64,000 bases of DNA from Papaver somniferum (taxonomy: Eukaryota; Streptophyta; Magnoliopsida; Ranunculales; Papaveraceae): positions 88,616,149-88,680,148 of the forward strand of contig NC_039361.1 of assembly GCF_003573695.1 (NCBI RefSeq), read 5' to 3'. A program made the translations under genes and the position numbers. Within the stretch, counting starts at the first letter, position 1, and each line of letters begins with the position of its first letter. Of the stretch, positions 11,361-24,264 are shown in pieces. Under the pieces are notes generated by a model. It did no database searches. It saw nothing but the letters and a program-made list of their open reading frames with translations, and was not told the DNA's origin.

Positions 11361-12534
11361 ACTGTTATACCGCCCCCTAAGCTAGCAGCTGACTAATCCA
11401 AGAGATTAACTAAATAAAGAGACACTAAGAATCTAAATCATTTACTTCACTCAATTAAGAATCTGCTACAAAACTTAACCCAAAACTAACCCGCTCTGAA
11501 ACATATATATACAAGAAGTCCTCTCAAATGCTACATATACAATAGTCATTTGGTTTACAAACAAAATATACAACATAATAAACATAGTATAAGTTAACCA
11601 ACTAACGAAAAAAAAACCCTGGAGCTTCCGCTGCGCAACTCTGATCTGTCTCTGAAACTGAAAGTGGGAATAGGTGAGCATATCATCCCTAAAAGGGGTG
11701 CCCAGTAGGAATAACATTTAACTTTCAAGTAATCATGGAAAGATTTGGAAAACAATAATGTTTTCCCAAACATTAAAAAGTGACCAAGTCACTGAAATAA
11801 ACAAACATGTATATGGACAACTCCTTCTTCAAACAATGTATAATATTCGTGCTAACCACACTCAATATCTATTGATATAACCAAGACCATGATGACCCAC
11901 TCTAAGCATAAAAACAGAATTCATGTAGGTATAAATGTGAAGTAGAGTATCCTATATACCACACGTGTAAATTCTCATTTCCCATAACAATTCATATTGA
12001 CAAAAAAAAACATTATAGGTCCTTTCCAAATCGTGGGAAGATTCACAGAATCAACATAATTATCATAATGCAATTTAAACAAAGCATGGGATGCACGAAC
12101 AGACAATGCATAAGTTTGTTAAGCATAAACTTTTGTAATAACAACAATAACGGTTACAAAAGAGTCAAATGTATTCCCACCTCTTTTGATGACAAGCCAC
12201 GCCTACCTCGAGATCCACGATCCACTAGTTCGTCCTTTGAATCGATCGTTGTTAATAAATAATTGTTAATCATAGAAGCACTCTAAGAGTTTAGCCAAAA
12301 GGCTCATACAAGGCTCATACACGTCTAACTAATGGTTCTAAGTCCATTTATTTATCATTCCATATCTTTAGCATAGCTAAGGTTTAATAATTGAATTAGG
12401 TTGGTTCTATAGTCCGATAGCTAAGTCTTATAAATATCTACATTCTGTAGAAGGAATCAAAGGCTAAATCTGACCACAAAGGTCCAATACAAGTTCCTTA
12501 GGAAAACTGGATATAAGCCCAAGTTCACTAAAGA

Positions 12535-12770
12535 AGCCCATTAAACAAAGACCAGTCTAATTGGATCAACTAACGGTCACTAACTGTCAAACTAACAGTC
12601 AAAGTCTAAGGTCAGGTCAAGGTCCAGGGTCAAATACTCAAAGTCTAAATCGGTCAACTGGGTCAATACGACTCAACAGAGTCGACTAGGTCAAAGTCTA
12701 CTGAGTCAAATCTGGTTAACTCAGTCAGACACACTAAAATAGATTAACTAGGTCTGAGAATCAGCTAGCT
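12535..12770 (+). repeat. GTCAA/AGTC short-motif cluster in LTR
   Basis: GTCAA, AGTCAA and ACTCAG motifs follow each other every 8-15 bp for about 230 bp (for example GGTCAACTGGGTCAATACG, GAGTCGACTAGGTCAAAG). The pattern is a degenerate short tandem repeat rather than coding sequence. It lies in the left third of the interrupted gypsy-type LTR. Confidence 0.6.
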
Positions 12771-13143
12771 AGCCAGCTGGCAGGTCTGAATCACATAAGC
12801 TTGTTGGTTCTGTGAAACTAACAGTTCAAATACTATCTTACAACATTACAACAATACATTGAATCCATCAAGACTTCATAATTGAATACAAATACAAACT
12901 TAGTTTACCTGCCAATGCAGTTCCAAGCAACATCTTTAATCAGAGGTTGAAAAAATCGGCGACTGAGTTGAGCTCTAAGGATCGGCGACCAACTCACTTC
13001 TCAATTTTCATTCTATTTTTCAAATTCAGAGTTCATTGCAATTAATTCAGGTGATTTTAATCGGAACTTTAATGATCGGTGTTAATTTCTTCTTTAGGTA
13101 TTAGGTGTTAGGCTTTAATTCAGGTAGATTTCATTAATTTTTC

Positions 13144-14427
13144 ATGGAAAATTCTTCAAACCCAGAAATGGGTGCTTCTAATATCAATCTTACAAATTCG
13201 GTTGATCTTAACAACCCTATTGAGGAAAGTCCTTCAATAGATATTGTAAAAGGAATTGATGATAGATGTGTTATTTGGACATTTTCATTAATCGGAAGAC
13301 TTGATTTAGTTCGATTGAAATTTTCTGAAGCGGTTGTGGATCTGAAAAATCAGTGGAAACTTGAAGGTCAATGCAAAATAATTCCATTAGGAAAAGGATT
13401 CTTCACAATCAAACTTGATAATGAGAGGGATAAGGGTTATATTAAAGCTGGTAAATGGGAAGTTCGTCATCAGGAATTATGGATTAGAAATTGGATTCCC
13501 AACTTTCGTCCAGAAAATCACCGTACTTCTTATGCAAATATTTGGGTACATCTTCCAGGATTAAGCTTAGAGTACTGGGATGAACAAACCTTATTCACCA
13601 TCTGCAATGCTCTGGGTACTCCAGTTAAAGTGGATGAAGCTACATTAAACTTTGAAAGTGGTTTATATGCAAAGGTCTTAGTAAATATTGATTTAGAAAA
13701 GAAGGTGCCACATAAAATTTGGATCAAAACAAAGTTTGGAGGTTTTATACAAGATGTTTTACTTACCAATCTACCTAAATTCTGTCACAACTGCAAAATC
13801 GTAGGTCATTTTCAATTTGAATGCAGAGCAAAGAAGGTATCAAATGAAACAAGTAACCAACAAAACAATAGTAACTCTCCAATATTTGGTTCTTCATCAA
13901 ATCCAGATAATGAGCCTCAGAAAGAAAAGGAAGTAGTCAAGAGCACTCTACAAGCTACTCCACATCCCACAAACTGTGAGAAATTTGATATTTGTTTCAC
14001 TTCAGTAACAAACATTCATCCAAACAATGTTATCTCTCCACATCCCAGTTCTGCACTTCATATTACTTCAGGAAGATTTGGTTCATTAAATATAGTTGTT
14101 GAAGAATAAATTGTGATCAATATGTCTGAGGATAGAACTATTTTAGACCCTACAAGAATATCACAGATAGTTGAAGACAACACAGTAGAAAAGAGTGTAA
14201 TCAAATTCATTAATGGGAAGGATGGCTCAATTTCAGAGGAAAGAATTCCTACCACTTCTTGGTCAAAAGTTATTCAAAAACCTTCTGTAGTAAAGGCAAC
14301 ATCCAGTTCAAATGAACAAATGCAGGAATCAGACCCAAAGGTAAAAATTCCTCAAACTACAAATAAATACAATTTTAGGAAAAATCAAGGAAAAGGAGGT
14401 ACTAAGGGCCTCCAACCACAACTATGA
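13144..14427 (+). pseudogene. LINE ORF1 protein (DUF4283-type, zinc knuckle), one in-frame stop
   Basis: ORF1 encodes the nucleic-acid-binding protein of the LINE particle. It is open for 321 codons from ATG 13144 to a TAA at 14107. The same frame then continues open to the TGA at 14425-14427, so the original protein was about 427 residues. Residues about 40-200 have the look of the plant DUF4283 domain (RWEVRHQELWIRNW-like core, IWVHLPGLSLEYW). A complete CCHC knuckle follows at residues about 213-226 (CHNCKIVGHFQFEC). The C-terminal part is polar and Asn/Gln/Ser-rich. The stop overlaps the ORF2 start as ATGA. DUF4283 plus knuckle is standard for plant L1 ORF1. Confidence 0.85.
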
Positions 14428-17400
14428 AGATAATTTTTTGGTATTTAAGGGGCCTTAGAAGGACTAGGGCCCAAAATAAATTGTGGACTTTGGTAAATCA
14501 ATTCAACCCAACTTTAGTTTTTATAGCTGAACCAAAAAAAAAAAATTGTAGTGCAAGTTTCTGTAACAAACTCAATCTTCCTGGAATGAAATCTATGGTA
14601 ATTCATAATTCAATGGCTAACAAAAAAGGAAACATATGGTTATTCTAGAATAAACATCTGCCTACTACTTCTGTTGTTTCATGTCCAGTCAGATGATCAC
14701 AGTTGAGATAGGGGGAGCTCTTATTTCTGGTATTCATGCTCATGTTGGAGCAGTTCAAAGAAGGTATTTATGGTCTGAAATGGAAATGATTAGTGAATTT
14801 AAAAAACCATGGCTTGCAATTGGTGATTTTAATGCTATTACATATGTTGAAGAGAAAGTTGGAGGTAGGCCTGCTAATACAAGAATAATGCTTGAGTTTT
14901 ATTCATGTCTGGATAAATGTGAATTACAGCAAGCCCCTAAAACTGGTCTTAATCATTCTTGGTCTGATTGTCAGCATGGTACAAGTAGAATCCTATGCAA
15001 TTTAGATAGAGCAGTTTTTAATAATTTGTGGCTTCAAAAATATGAATGATTGGGATATAAAGTTGGTGTTAGAATTGTTTCAGATCACTCTCCTCTGTTG
15101 GGTGGAAATGTCAACATCCCAAAACCAAAAAATGTGCCACAAAAGTTTCAAAAATTTTGTATTGATCATCCTGGTTTTATGGAGGTTGTTAAAAATAGTT
15201 GGTCTGAAGAAGAAGTTGGTGATCCAGCATATGTATTTCAAAGTAAACTTAAAAATCTCAAAAAAATCTTGGTTGAATGGAATTGGACTGTATTTGGTAA
15301 TGTAAATGTGAAGATTAAAGAAGCAGAAAATAAGGTGCAAGAAGCAATGGCTTCATCTGATTTAGACCCTTTTAATGAAACTTTATTAAACAGTCTCGTG
15401 GAAGCAAAAAATGATTTAAATTCTAAGGAAGTTCAGTTGAATACTATGATGAAGATGAAATCCAGAATCAAATGGTTAAAGGAGGGGTCAGCTAATACAG
15501 GTTTCTTCCATGCTAATCTTAAAGTCAGGCAGGCCAGAAATTTCATTGGAGAGTTGGAAGATGCAAACAATGACATTATTACTGATCAAGGAAAAATTGT
15601 TGAAGCACTCATTAATCATTTTGAGCAGAAATTTAAATTCAGAGAAGTGGAGATAACTAGTTCATTACTTGATGTGATACCAAAAATAATAAATGAAGAA
15701 GACCAAGAAATGTTAGATGCTATTCCATCAGCTGAGGAAATCAAGCAAACATTATTTGATATGGATCCAGACAGTTCCCCATGGCCATATGGATTCATTG
15801 GTAGTTTTTATAAATCTTGTAGGAAAAGATGTTGTAAATGCAGTTCAATTTTGCTGGAGAAGAAGATTCATTCCAAAAGGCCTGAATTCAAATTTTCTTT
15901 TCTTACTTCCAAAAGTTGAAGGTGATAGATCTCCCAATCAATTTAGACCAATTGGTCTAAGCAATGTAAGATTTAAAATCTTTACTAAGATCATCAATTC
16001 CAGAATGTCTACTTTAATGCATAAGCTCATATCACCTCAGCAAGCAGCTTACATAAAAGGAAGAAGTATTCAAGATCAAATAGATCTTGCTTCTGAAATG
16101 GTAAATGAAATGAAGAATAAAAGAAGAGGAGGTAACATTGGACTTAAACTTGATATATCTCAGGTATATGATTCTGTCAGCTGGAATTTCTTGTTTCAAG
16201 TTTTAAAAAGGTATGGGTTTTCAGAAACTTGGTGTAAATGACTATGTACCTTATTTGAATCTGCTAAGATATCAATAATGATTAATGGAGGGCCAAATGG
16301 ATTCTTTACTTTTGGAAGGTGGTTGAGACAGAGAGATCCATTATGTCCAACTTTGTTTGGTCTCATGGAAGATGTCTTAAGTAGAAATATTTCAAAAATG
16401 GTGGCTGAAGGCAAGATTACTCCAATGGTGGTAAGGAATGGAATACACCCAACTCATATGTTCTTTGCTGATGATGTCTTCATTTTCTGCAATGGAGCAA
16501 AAAAAAGTATTAAGAATTTAATGAAACTGCTTGAATGGTATCAACTCAGTTCAGGACAAATGATAAACAAAAGTAAAAGTAAGTTGTTCATTGATGGGAC
16601 TACAGAAGAAAGGAAGATGTACATTCAGAATTTATTCCAAATGGAGAGAAGTACACTACCTGACAAGTACTCAGGTGTTATTTTACATGCAGGGAGAGTG
16701 AAAATTTCCAAAGTATGGCCAATGGTAGAGTTACTGCAAAAGAAGATGGCTGCTTGGAAAGGTAAACTTCTATCTTTTCATGATAGGCTGGTAGTAATCA
16801 AATCAGTGCTCTGCAGTGTGCCTATATATAACATGTCAATTTATGAATGACCCTCTTCTCTAATTAAAACTTGTGAAAAATTTATCAGAAATTTTTTGTG
16901 GTCTGGTGATGGAGAAACTAGAAAATATACTATTCTATCTTGGAAAAAGGTATGTTCTCCATACAATGAAGGTGGATTGGGTATTCAAAGGTTGGAAGTT
17001 CTTAACAGAGCACTGCTCATGAAGATGTTATGGAGAATTATCAATTCTGGAGAAGAATGGGCATTATTCCTAAAAGCCAAATTCTAGGATAAGCGCGGGC
17101 AATGAAAGAACAATTGGCAATTATCATCCATTTGGCCAGGAATAAAATGGGCTTGGGATCATCTAAAGGAAAATGTCAGGTGGTGCCTAGGAGATGGTAA
17201 TAAAGTATCATTATGGTTTGATTCTTGGATCAGTGATTCACATCTTATTGAAGACATTGGTTATACTGACTATGTAAAAGCTCATATAAACATGAAGATA
17301 AAAGATATCATACTCAATGGAGAATGGAGCATTCCAGATGAAATAAAACAAATGCTTTCATCTTATACACTGCCTGAACTTGGAGTGGGTCAAGATTATT

Positions 17401-18395
17401 TGGTTTGGAAAGATGATATAAAAGGTACATTAACTTCTTCAGCCATTAACATTTTAAGAAATAAAGAACCTCATTGGCATGGACACAAATTTATATGGAA
17501 TTCATATCTTCATCCAAATATAACAAGTAACCTGTGGAATATTGTTCAAGGAGTTTTTGTTGATGATGTAAAAATGGTTATGATATGGTTTCAAGGTACT
17601 ACATTTGTGAAGAAAATCAAGACAATATGAATCATCTTTATGGGAGCGCAAATTTAGCATTGAAATCTGGAATTGGGTATGCTCTATTTTCAATTTCAAC
17701 ATTCCAACAACTTTTGAATACATATGGAAATATGCAAACAATAAGAGTCCCCTGATCAAAGAATGTTGGATTATTGCTGCTAGCTCAATCATCAAAAAAC
17801 TCTGGTTCCAGAAAAATAAAAAGTTTTTTGAGCAGGTAAATCCCAATATTCAGAGCTTTAAATTTAAGATCAAGAAGTCTATACGTGAAGGGGGACTGAG
17901 AATGAAAGGAAATAAATGGAATCAAGATTATGATAACCAGATAATCATTTTCTTCAACCTTGTCCAAGAAGAATTAAGTTTCAATGCATTAAAACTTGTT
18001 ATTGGATACCGCCAAAGGATGGTTTTGTTCTCTTTTTTTGTGATGGAGCCTACTTTGGTAACCCAGGTGCTGCTGGATTTGGTGTAGTTGTAAGAGATCA
18101 TCTCTGTCAAGTAATGGGGGCACTTTCTGGAGGAATTAGCACTGCATCCAACTATGTGGCTGAGGTGTATGCAGTTATTAGTGCAGCAGAACTGGATGTG
18201 GCTTGGGAATTACAAAACATAATCATTAACTCGGATTCTAGAACTGTTATTTCTGAGTTTGCAGAAAATAAAATCCCCTGGTTTGTCAGAATAAGGTGGC
18301 AGAAGGGAGTGAACAAGCTTAACTCAATAACATTTTGTCACTGCTTCAGAGAAGTGAATTTTTCAGCAGACACATCTGCAAAAAGGGGGGGTTAA
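14424..18395 (+). pseudogene. LINE ORF2: endonuclease, reverse transcriptase, RNase H (multiply broken)
   Basis: The frame starts at ATG 14424, within the ORF1 stop. Endonuclease: WYLRGLRRTRAQNK, IAEPKKK, WLAIGDFNAI (about 14810) and SDHSPL (about 15077). Reverse transcriptase: FRPIGLSNV (about 15940), KLDISQVYDSVSW (about 16146), RQRDPLCPTLF (about 16328) and FFADDVFIF (about 16461), all expected motifs. A zf-RVT-like connection follows, then RNase H. Breaks: stops at about 14646 and 15047, a frame change near 15800-15900, stops at about 16239, 16848, 17085 and 17628. The aspartates of the FADD box are retained. The order endonuclease-RT-RNase H fits plant L1 elements that have gained an RNase H domain. 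Confidence 0.88.
18003..18395 (+). pseudogene. RNase H domain of the LINE ORF2
   Basis: The frame is open from about 18003. It reads FFCDGAYFGNPGAAGFGVVV, then AEVYAVISAAELD, INSDSRTVI and NFSADTSAKRGG, then TAA at 18393. The four carboxylates expected of a type-I RNase H (D in CDG, E in AEVYA, D in NSDS, D in SAD) are all present. The domain looks intact although upstream parts of ORF2 are broken. Plant LINE RNase H domains resemble the RVT_3 family. Confidence 0.8.
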
Positions 18396-18633
18396 AATGG
18401 CAGCAGGACAAAGACAACTACACTATGGGAGGCCTAGCTTCCTGGAAAGAATAGAAATTCCAAATGTGGAATACTATAGATTTTGTTAGGATGATGTCTA
18501 TTATTCTTATTTTTGTTTTCAAGCCTATGTAGTTGGCTTCTGATTTCTTTTCAATTATTGTATTTGCCTAATATTTCTTTTTATTAATAAAATAATGTGA
18601 TTCAGAAAGAAAAGAAAAAAGCAACATCTTTAA

Positions 18634-20159
18634 CCCACGGGCAGTTCATAACTTGTATTCAACTCCACACTAAACATCAACTTCTACATCTCATACATAT
18701 ATCCCTCAACTGTAATTCAATTCTAGTTCAATCAGCTCTCATAACCCTATAACATCTTCACCGACTTACATTATCCGTTTCAACCAAACTCAATTGCACA
18801 CTAATACTCCAAACCCAATCACAGTAATACACTGTCATTTGAAATACAGCACAACACCAAACAGTTAATTCCAATTCCTCTTAAAACACATCTGAGCCAC
18901 TAACAACTTCACTTCCATCTCTATTACAACACCACCACCAACTTTGGACAGTACCTGCAACTCTGTAACTCAATTCAACTTCCAACAATTCCTGGTAACT
19001 CACCAGCAACCTCAGAACCACTACTATGTAACTAAACTCTACAATGCAGATCAACATGTACATACCACCAATTAACCCATCTTCATCATCTGCAATTTCA
19101 CATTAACACTAATTCACAAACCCCAATTTTTGTATAATCCTAACACATTCCAATTCCCATAGGTTCAACACAAAACAACCTCAACCACAACTCAACACAA
19201 CTCCATCTCAAAGGTCTTTAACATTAATTCCTTAAACCACCACCTGAACAATCAACCACATATTCTTTCACCACCATAGACATCCAAACAACATTTACTC
19301 ATTCACTACACAATAACTTAACCAAATCTTGACTTCTCCTTCATCTCAATCCATACAAATCATTACGAAACACACAACTTCATTCTATACTGATCTCAAT
19401 CCCAGATTCAAATCCACAACACAACTAAGATTTCAACTTCATTTCAAACCACACTACACATCCATTACCACCAAACTCACATCTCCACTTTTACTTCACC
19501 TGCACAACCAAAACTCCAGTTCCAATTCCACACATACACTCTGGCCAACTCATAAAAACTACAATTTCATACACAGGCACACCATCATCTCAAGTCTCAA
19601 CCCACATCTCAATTCAACATCCACCAACACATAACTCCACCAATACCAGACTACCAATTACATCACCATATGTATGCAAATCAATACACAACTTCTCCCC
19701 TGTAACACAACCTCAATACCAGAATTGTATCTCCATCACTTGTACTCATCCACATACTTCCAGTAAACAAATTAAAATTCATCTAACTCTTATCTTGTTC
19801 TTTAACACAAATACAACGAATATACAGCTCAAGCATATATCCAACAAATCCATTTCAATTCTTAATTCATAAAGAAGCTTGTAAACTCAATAAGGAACTT
19901 GAACTGATTAATACTACTAAAGACAATTACCTCAATTCAGCTTTACCTAAACCATGGCTTTCAATAGTTAAATCAGATTCTACTTTGCTTTCACTTGGTT
20001 CATCAATTCATCTCAAAACATTAACAACCCATCATTCTTGTTCAATTAACACCCAGTAAGCATCAACACCAATATTAATTTATCGAAACCCTAATTATCT
20101 TTTTCTTTCAATTCATCTTCAGAACAGCTTCACTTCATCAATTAAACACCGACCCTTTC
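18634..20159 (+). mobile_element. Middle part of the gypsy-type LTR, strongly AC-skewed
   Basis: This is the part of the interrupted LTR between the LINE and the copia-like element. The plus strand is rich in A and C and very poor in G over about 1.4 kb. The long open frame at 19329-19634 reflects that composition (Thr/Ser/His/Asn-rich) and has no domain, so I do not call it a gene. Confidence 0.55.
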
Positions 20160-22587
20160 TGAAAAAGCGGGGGTCTAATAACACCACCCAATATTTCTCT
20201 TAGAATTCTGTATGGACAAACTCCGAAATACTTTTCTAGAGAATCAACTAGACAGTCAAACTCAATATAGGTAAAAGTATCTCAAGAGTTAATATCTCTC
20301 TCCTGTTTTGATTTACTCGAGCTAATAGAAATCAACGAGTCTTTAATCAAACACAAGGAATAACTTGGATGGTACCAAAGACCAATATCCAAGGATCAAT
20401 CAATGACAATCAATAACCAAAGGTTGGATTACTCTAATTGATGATCTGACGCACAACCTGTATTATTTCAATTATAAAGATAAAAAAATATAATGCGGAA
20501 ACTGAAATAACACAGACACCAGAAATTTTGTTAACGAGGAAACCGCAAATGCAGAAAAACCCTGGGACCTAGTACAGATTGGACACACACTGTATTAAGC
20601 CGCTACAGACACTAGCCCACTCCAAGCTAACTTCGCACTGGACTGCAGTTGAACCCCAATCAGTCTCCCACTGATCCAAGGTACAGTTGTACTCCCTACG
20701 CCTCTGATCCCAGCAGGATACTGCCCACTTGATTCCCTTAGCTGATCTCACCCACAACTAAGAGTTGCTACGACCCAAAATCGCAGGCTTTAACAATAAA
20801 CAAACCTGTCTCACACAGACAAGTCTATCAAAGGATCAATCTGTCTCCCACAGAAAAACCCTAAAGTTTTTGTTCCGTCTTTTGATAATAATCAAGGTGA
20901 ACAGGAACCAATTGATAATCCGGTCTTATATTCCCGAAGAACGGCCTAGATAAATCAATCACCTCAAAACAATCTTAATTGTATGGTAGCGAAACAAGAT
21001 GTTGCGAAATCACAAACAATGAGACGAAGATGTTTGTGACTACTTTTTATATCTTGCCTATCGGAGACATTAATCTCAATCCAATTAATCTGATTGTACT
21101 CGTACGATAGAAGATGCAAGATCAGATCACACAACTACGATAAAATTAGTATCGGTCTAGCTTCACAATCCCAATGAAGTCTTTAAGTCGTTAACCTGGT
21201 TTTAGAAGAAGAAAACCAAAGGTTAAAGGAGAAACGACTCTAGAACGCAAACTAGTATCACACGTGAAGTCTGGGGATTAGTTTTGCAGAGTTACTAGAT
21301 GTCCCCTTATATAGTCTTTTAAATCAGGGTTTCGCCTTGGTCACAAAGCAAACAATATCCACCGTTATATGAAAACCTGATTTAGATTCAAGATAATATT
21401 TCTCAACCGTTAGATCGAAAACTTAACTAGTTATACACAAATGAAATGTACGTTTCTAGGTTTGTTAACCGTACCCAAACGTGTACATTGTTGGTTCAAC
21501 AATAGTTAACCAAAAGGTTAGCCATATGAGCATTTCATACCAACCATATTCTTCTTCACCATAACTAGTTCAAGTGACTCAAATGAACTAGTTAGAGAGT
21601 TGTTCAATTGCAAAGAAATCTTATGTACTACATAAGACACAATTGAAGCAAAGATGATTTGATTCACTTGAATCGGTTCATGAACTTTATATCCACGGTT
21701 TGCAATTTGCATTCCTTAGTCTTTATAAGTTTAAGTTCCGAAATCATCTTCAGATATATAACCTTCTTAAGTTCGCACACTAGGTTTGCGAACTTAAGCA
21801 ACCGGGCAGAGTTTACAAACTCCAGCAGAAAATCTTGGCAAAGATTTTCCGCCGGTTCGCGGACTGGTACTCATGTAACAAGTTTGTCAACTCCAGCAGA
21901 ATTTCTCGGGATGAGAAGTTCGGCAGTTCGCGGACTTGGCAACAATCCATTCTTCCGGTTTCTCTTGATCAACAAAGTTCGCAAACTTTAGTTCAAGGAA
22001 TAGGACATATGCACATATGTGTTTCCACAACAATACTTATGTCCATCATTGGTTATGTAATCTAAACTCTCATTCCAACCATTGAAACATTCTTAGAGGA
22101 CGTTATATAGTTGTTACACCGTTTCTCGTCAAAGCAATTTTCGAAGTGATTGAAACATATCATGACTTTCGTCACTAGGTAAAGATAAACATGGTCGAAG
22201 CGAAATGCTTACCAACACATATTTCGAGATATAGATAGGTGAGTTATACTCGGATCGAAATACAAAATGTGTATAATCAAAGTCTATATATAGCATACGA
22301 CTTTTTGTCTCAAGAAGTAGGAGATAGAGTAGATAGACTTTTGAGTGACAGATAAGTTCAAGTCTTCACATACCTTTTTGTCGAGAAGTTCCACCGGTTC
22401 CTTGAGTAGTTCTTCTTCTTGTATGATGAATCGCCATGAAGTCCTTGATCTCAACTACACTTTCTATCCTAGTCCGAGACTTAGCTATAGTAGACTAGAA
22501 ATCAAGACTAATAGTTTTTATCACTAACATTGAAAAACATGCTTGAGATAGCAACGCATGCGAGTTCGACTGAGCAATGCTCTAACA
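20160..22587 (-). repeat. Left (3') LTR of the family-A element
   Basis: 2428 bp from TGAAAAAGCGGGGG to GCTCTAACA; reversed this is TGTTAGAGC...CCCCCGCTTTTTCA. Near 20525-20575 lies the complement of the conserved GGTTTCCTCGTTAACAAAA and GGTCCCGGGG-like block. The U3 part (about 21750-21990) has a cluster of TTCGCGGACT, TTTGCAAAC-type short palindromes and two AACTCCAGCAGAA copies. Compared with the right LTR it has a 12-bp duplication near 21497 and lacks a 13-14-bp duplication present there near 28020. Confidence 0.92.
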
Positions 22588-24260
22588 ATCTCCCCCTTTG
22601 TCAATTTTAGTGACAAACCTATCAATACATATGGAATACAAAAAAAGATAAAGAAACTTTAGTAGCTTCTATTCCACATGTCTAATCTTTAACTTCCTCG
22701 AAATCTTCGTCAATTCGAAGTACTCCAATGATCCCAAAGGTTGTAAGTTTAGCATCACCCTTGTTGAAGATCCGTAGCTATAACAATGAGAAAGCATCGG
22801 TCTCGATCATTGTTACACAGTGTCATAGTATTATTACACAGTGTTAAAGTCTAATTGTATCACAACTTCAACAATAATACTATAGTGATATGTAACACTC
22901 CCTCTTAGTCAATACTCCATCTCACATGGAAACCACTCCCCCTTACACAATGATCCAAAAACCATATGTATTTGTAGTGTGAACTACACATTAATTCTCC
23001 CCCTTTTTGTCAATAAAATTGGCAAAGGTACAAGAACGCGATCATAATGAAATTTCTGTAAGAGACATTTCATGACTAAAAGAAAAAATACGTACCATCT
23101 AATTTAGATGCAATCATATAGCCGAAGCTAATAGCAATCATCAAGGAGTTTAAAAGATACAAGATAACCTCTTTAAAATTCCACAGCTGCACACCCCTCA
23201 AGATATGACTATTAAGCACAAGTTCAAAAGAACTCTCCCCCATTAGATGTCATTCCCAATGGAACAACAAGAGCGACCTTAATTTCAAAAGAAAAGAAGG
23301 ATTTTTATTGGACACCAAAAACCATGAGAATGATTTTCTATATCCAAAAACTCAATCAAATTAATCACGAGAGTGATCAACTTAATTGATTATGCTCGAC
23401 ATAAGAGAACTTACGGAGCATACGACTAACATAACCAGTAGAAAATGAATAGGATAGTCGTTCATATACTCAACATAAGAGGAATCTTATGGAGTATGAA
23501 AATACTCAACTAGATTAATTACAAGAGAACCCATAATTAATCTAATTGGAATACACAACCAAACTAATTACAAAAGTAATCAATTTAATTGTCATTTGTT
23601 TTCCTCGACATAAAAAGACTTATGGAGCAATAACTAAATAACCAAACAAGATGATTAATTTAGTTCAAGAATTCTCAACATAAAGTACCTTACGGAACAA
23701 CCAACAAAGCTAATCAAAATTAATAAACTTGGTTGTATCGTGCTCAACATAAGACACATTACAGAGCCTCACAGTATTACATAAAATATGGATCAGTGAA
23801 GATCAAGACTATGGAATACACAAGGATTCATTCTATCTTCCATCACTATTTGCATAACAATTTTTAGTAGACATAATCCTTGAACACAAAATATTTTAAC
23901 CTATCTTCCATCAAAGAATTGAAAATATAGGCTTAACTTTTGTATATGTCAAAAGTCTATTCATCCTTAAATCAATACATGAATACCGATCATGAACGAC
24001 TTTACTTTTGACAAAATATGGGACAACATAGTTCACGGACGTAAACACCAATATCCCATAACAAATTGCAATATAACAAATCATAAAGATTAAATACTGC
24101 AAACCATCATCCTCCAAATATTTTTAGAATTTAATACCAATAAACCTAAAAAAGAACAAGAAGATGAAAATATAATAGCTATGTGTAGTCACAATCATTG
24201 CTATTCGAGCACTAGTTATTCTTCCAACTAACCAAAAAGAAGACATACTAGGAAACAATA
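22588..24260 (-). other. 3' non-coding interior with polypurine tracts
   Basis: Directly beside the left LTR, the minus strand reads TTGACAAAGGGGGAGAT (22588-22605), a good polypurine tract for plus-strand priming. A second near-identical tract (GACAAAAAGGGGGAGA) occurs at 22999-23016, and shorter G-rich purine runs at about 22940 and 23237. Around 23390-23770 the phrases CTCGACATAAGA, CTCAACATAAGA and their variants repeat many times with TTACGGAGCA or TTATGGAGCA. I see no gene over 1.6 kb. Confidence 0.6.
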
Positions 24261-24264
24261 AAAC

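Larger units (their letters stand above)
12940..18618 (+). mobile_element. Full-length L1-type LINE with 15-bp target duplication
   Basis: A 5.7-kb non-LTR retrotransposon. AAGCAACATCTTTAA stands directly before it (12925-12939) and again after its A-rich tail (18619-18633); one or two of the A residues may be tail. Order: about 200 bp of 5' UTR, ORF1, ORF2 (endonuclease, reverse transcriptase, RNase H), about 200 bp of 3' UTR with AATAAAATAAT and a tail of A and G. Target-primed insertion with a long duplication is typical of the L1 clade. ORF2 carries several stops and shifts, so this copy cannot move by itself. It sits inside the gypsy-type LTR and is therefore younger than that LTR. Confidence 0.93.

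Noticed and set aside
19329..19634. 101-codon plus-strand frame rich in Thr, Ser, His, Asn
   Set aside because: Caused by the AC-rich, G-poor composition of the LTR; no domain or conserved start.
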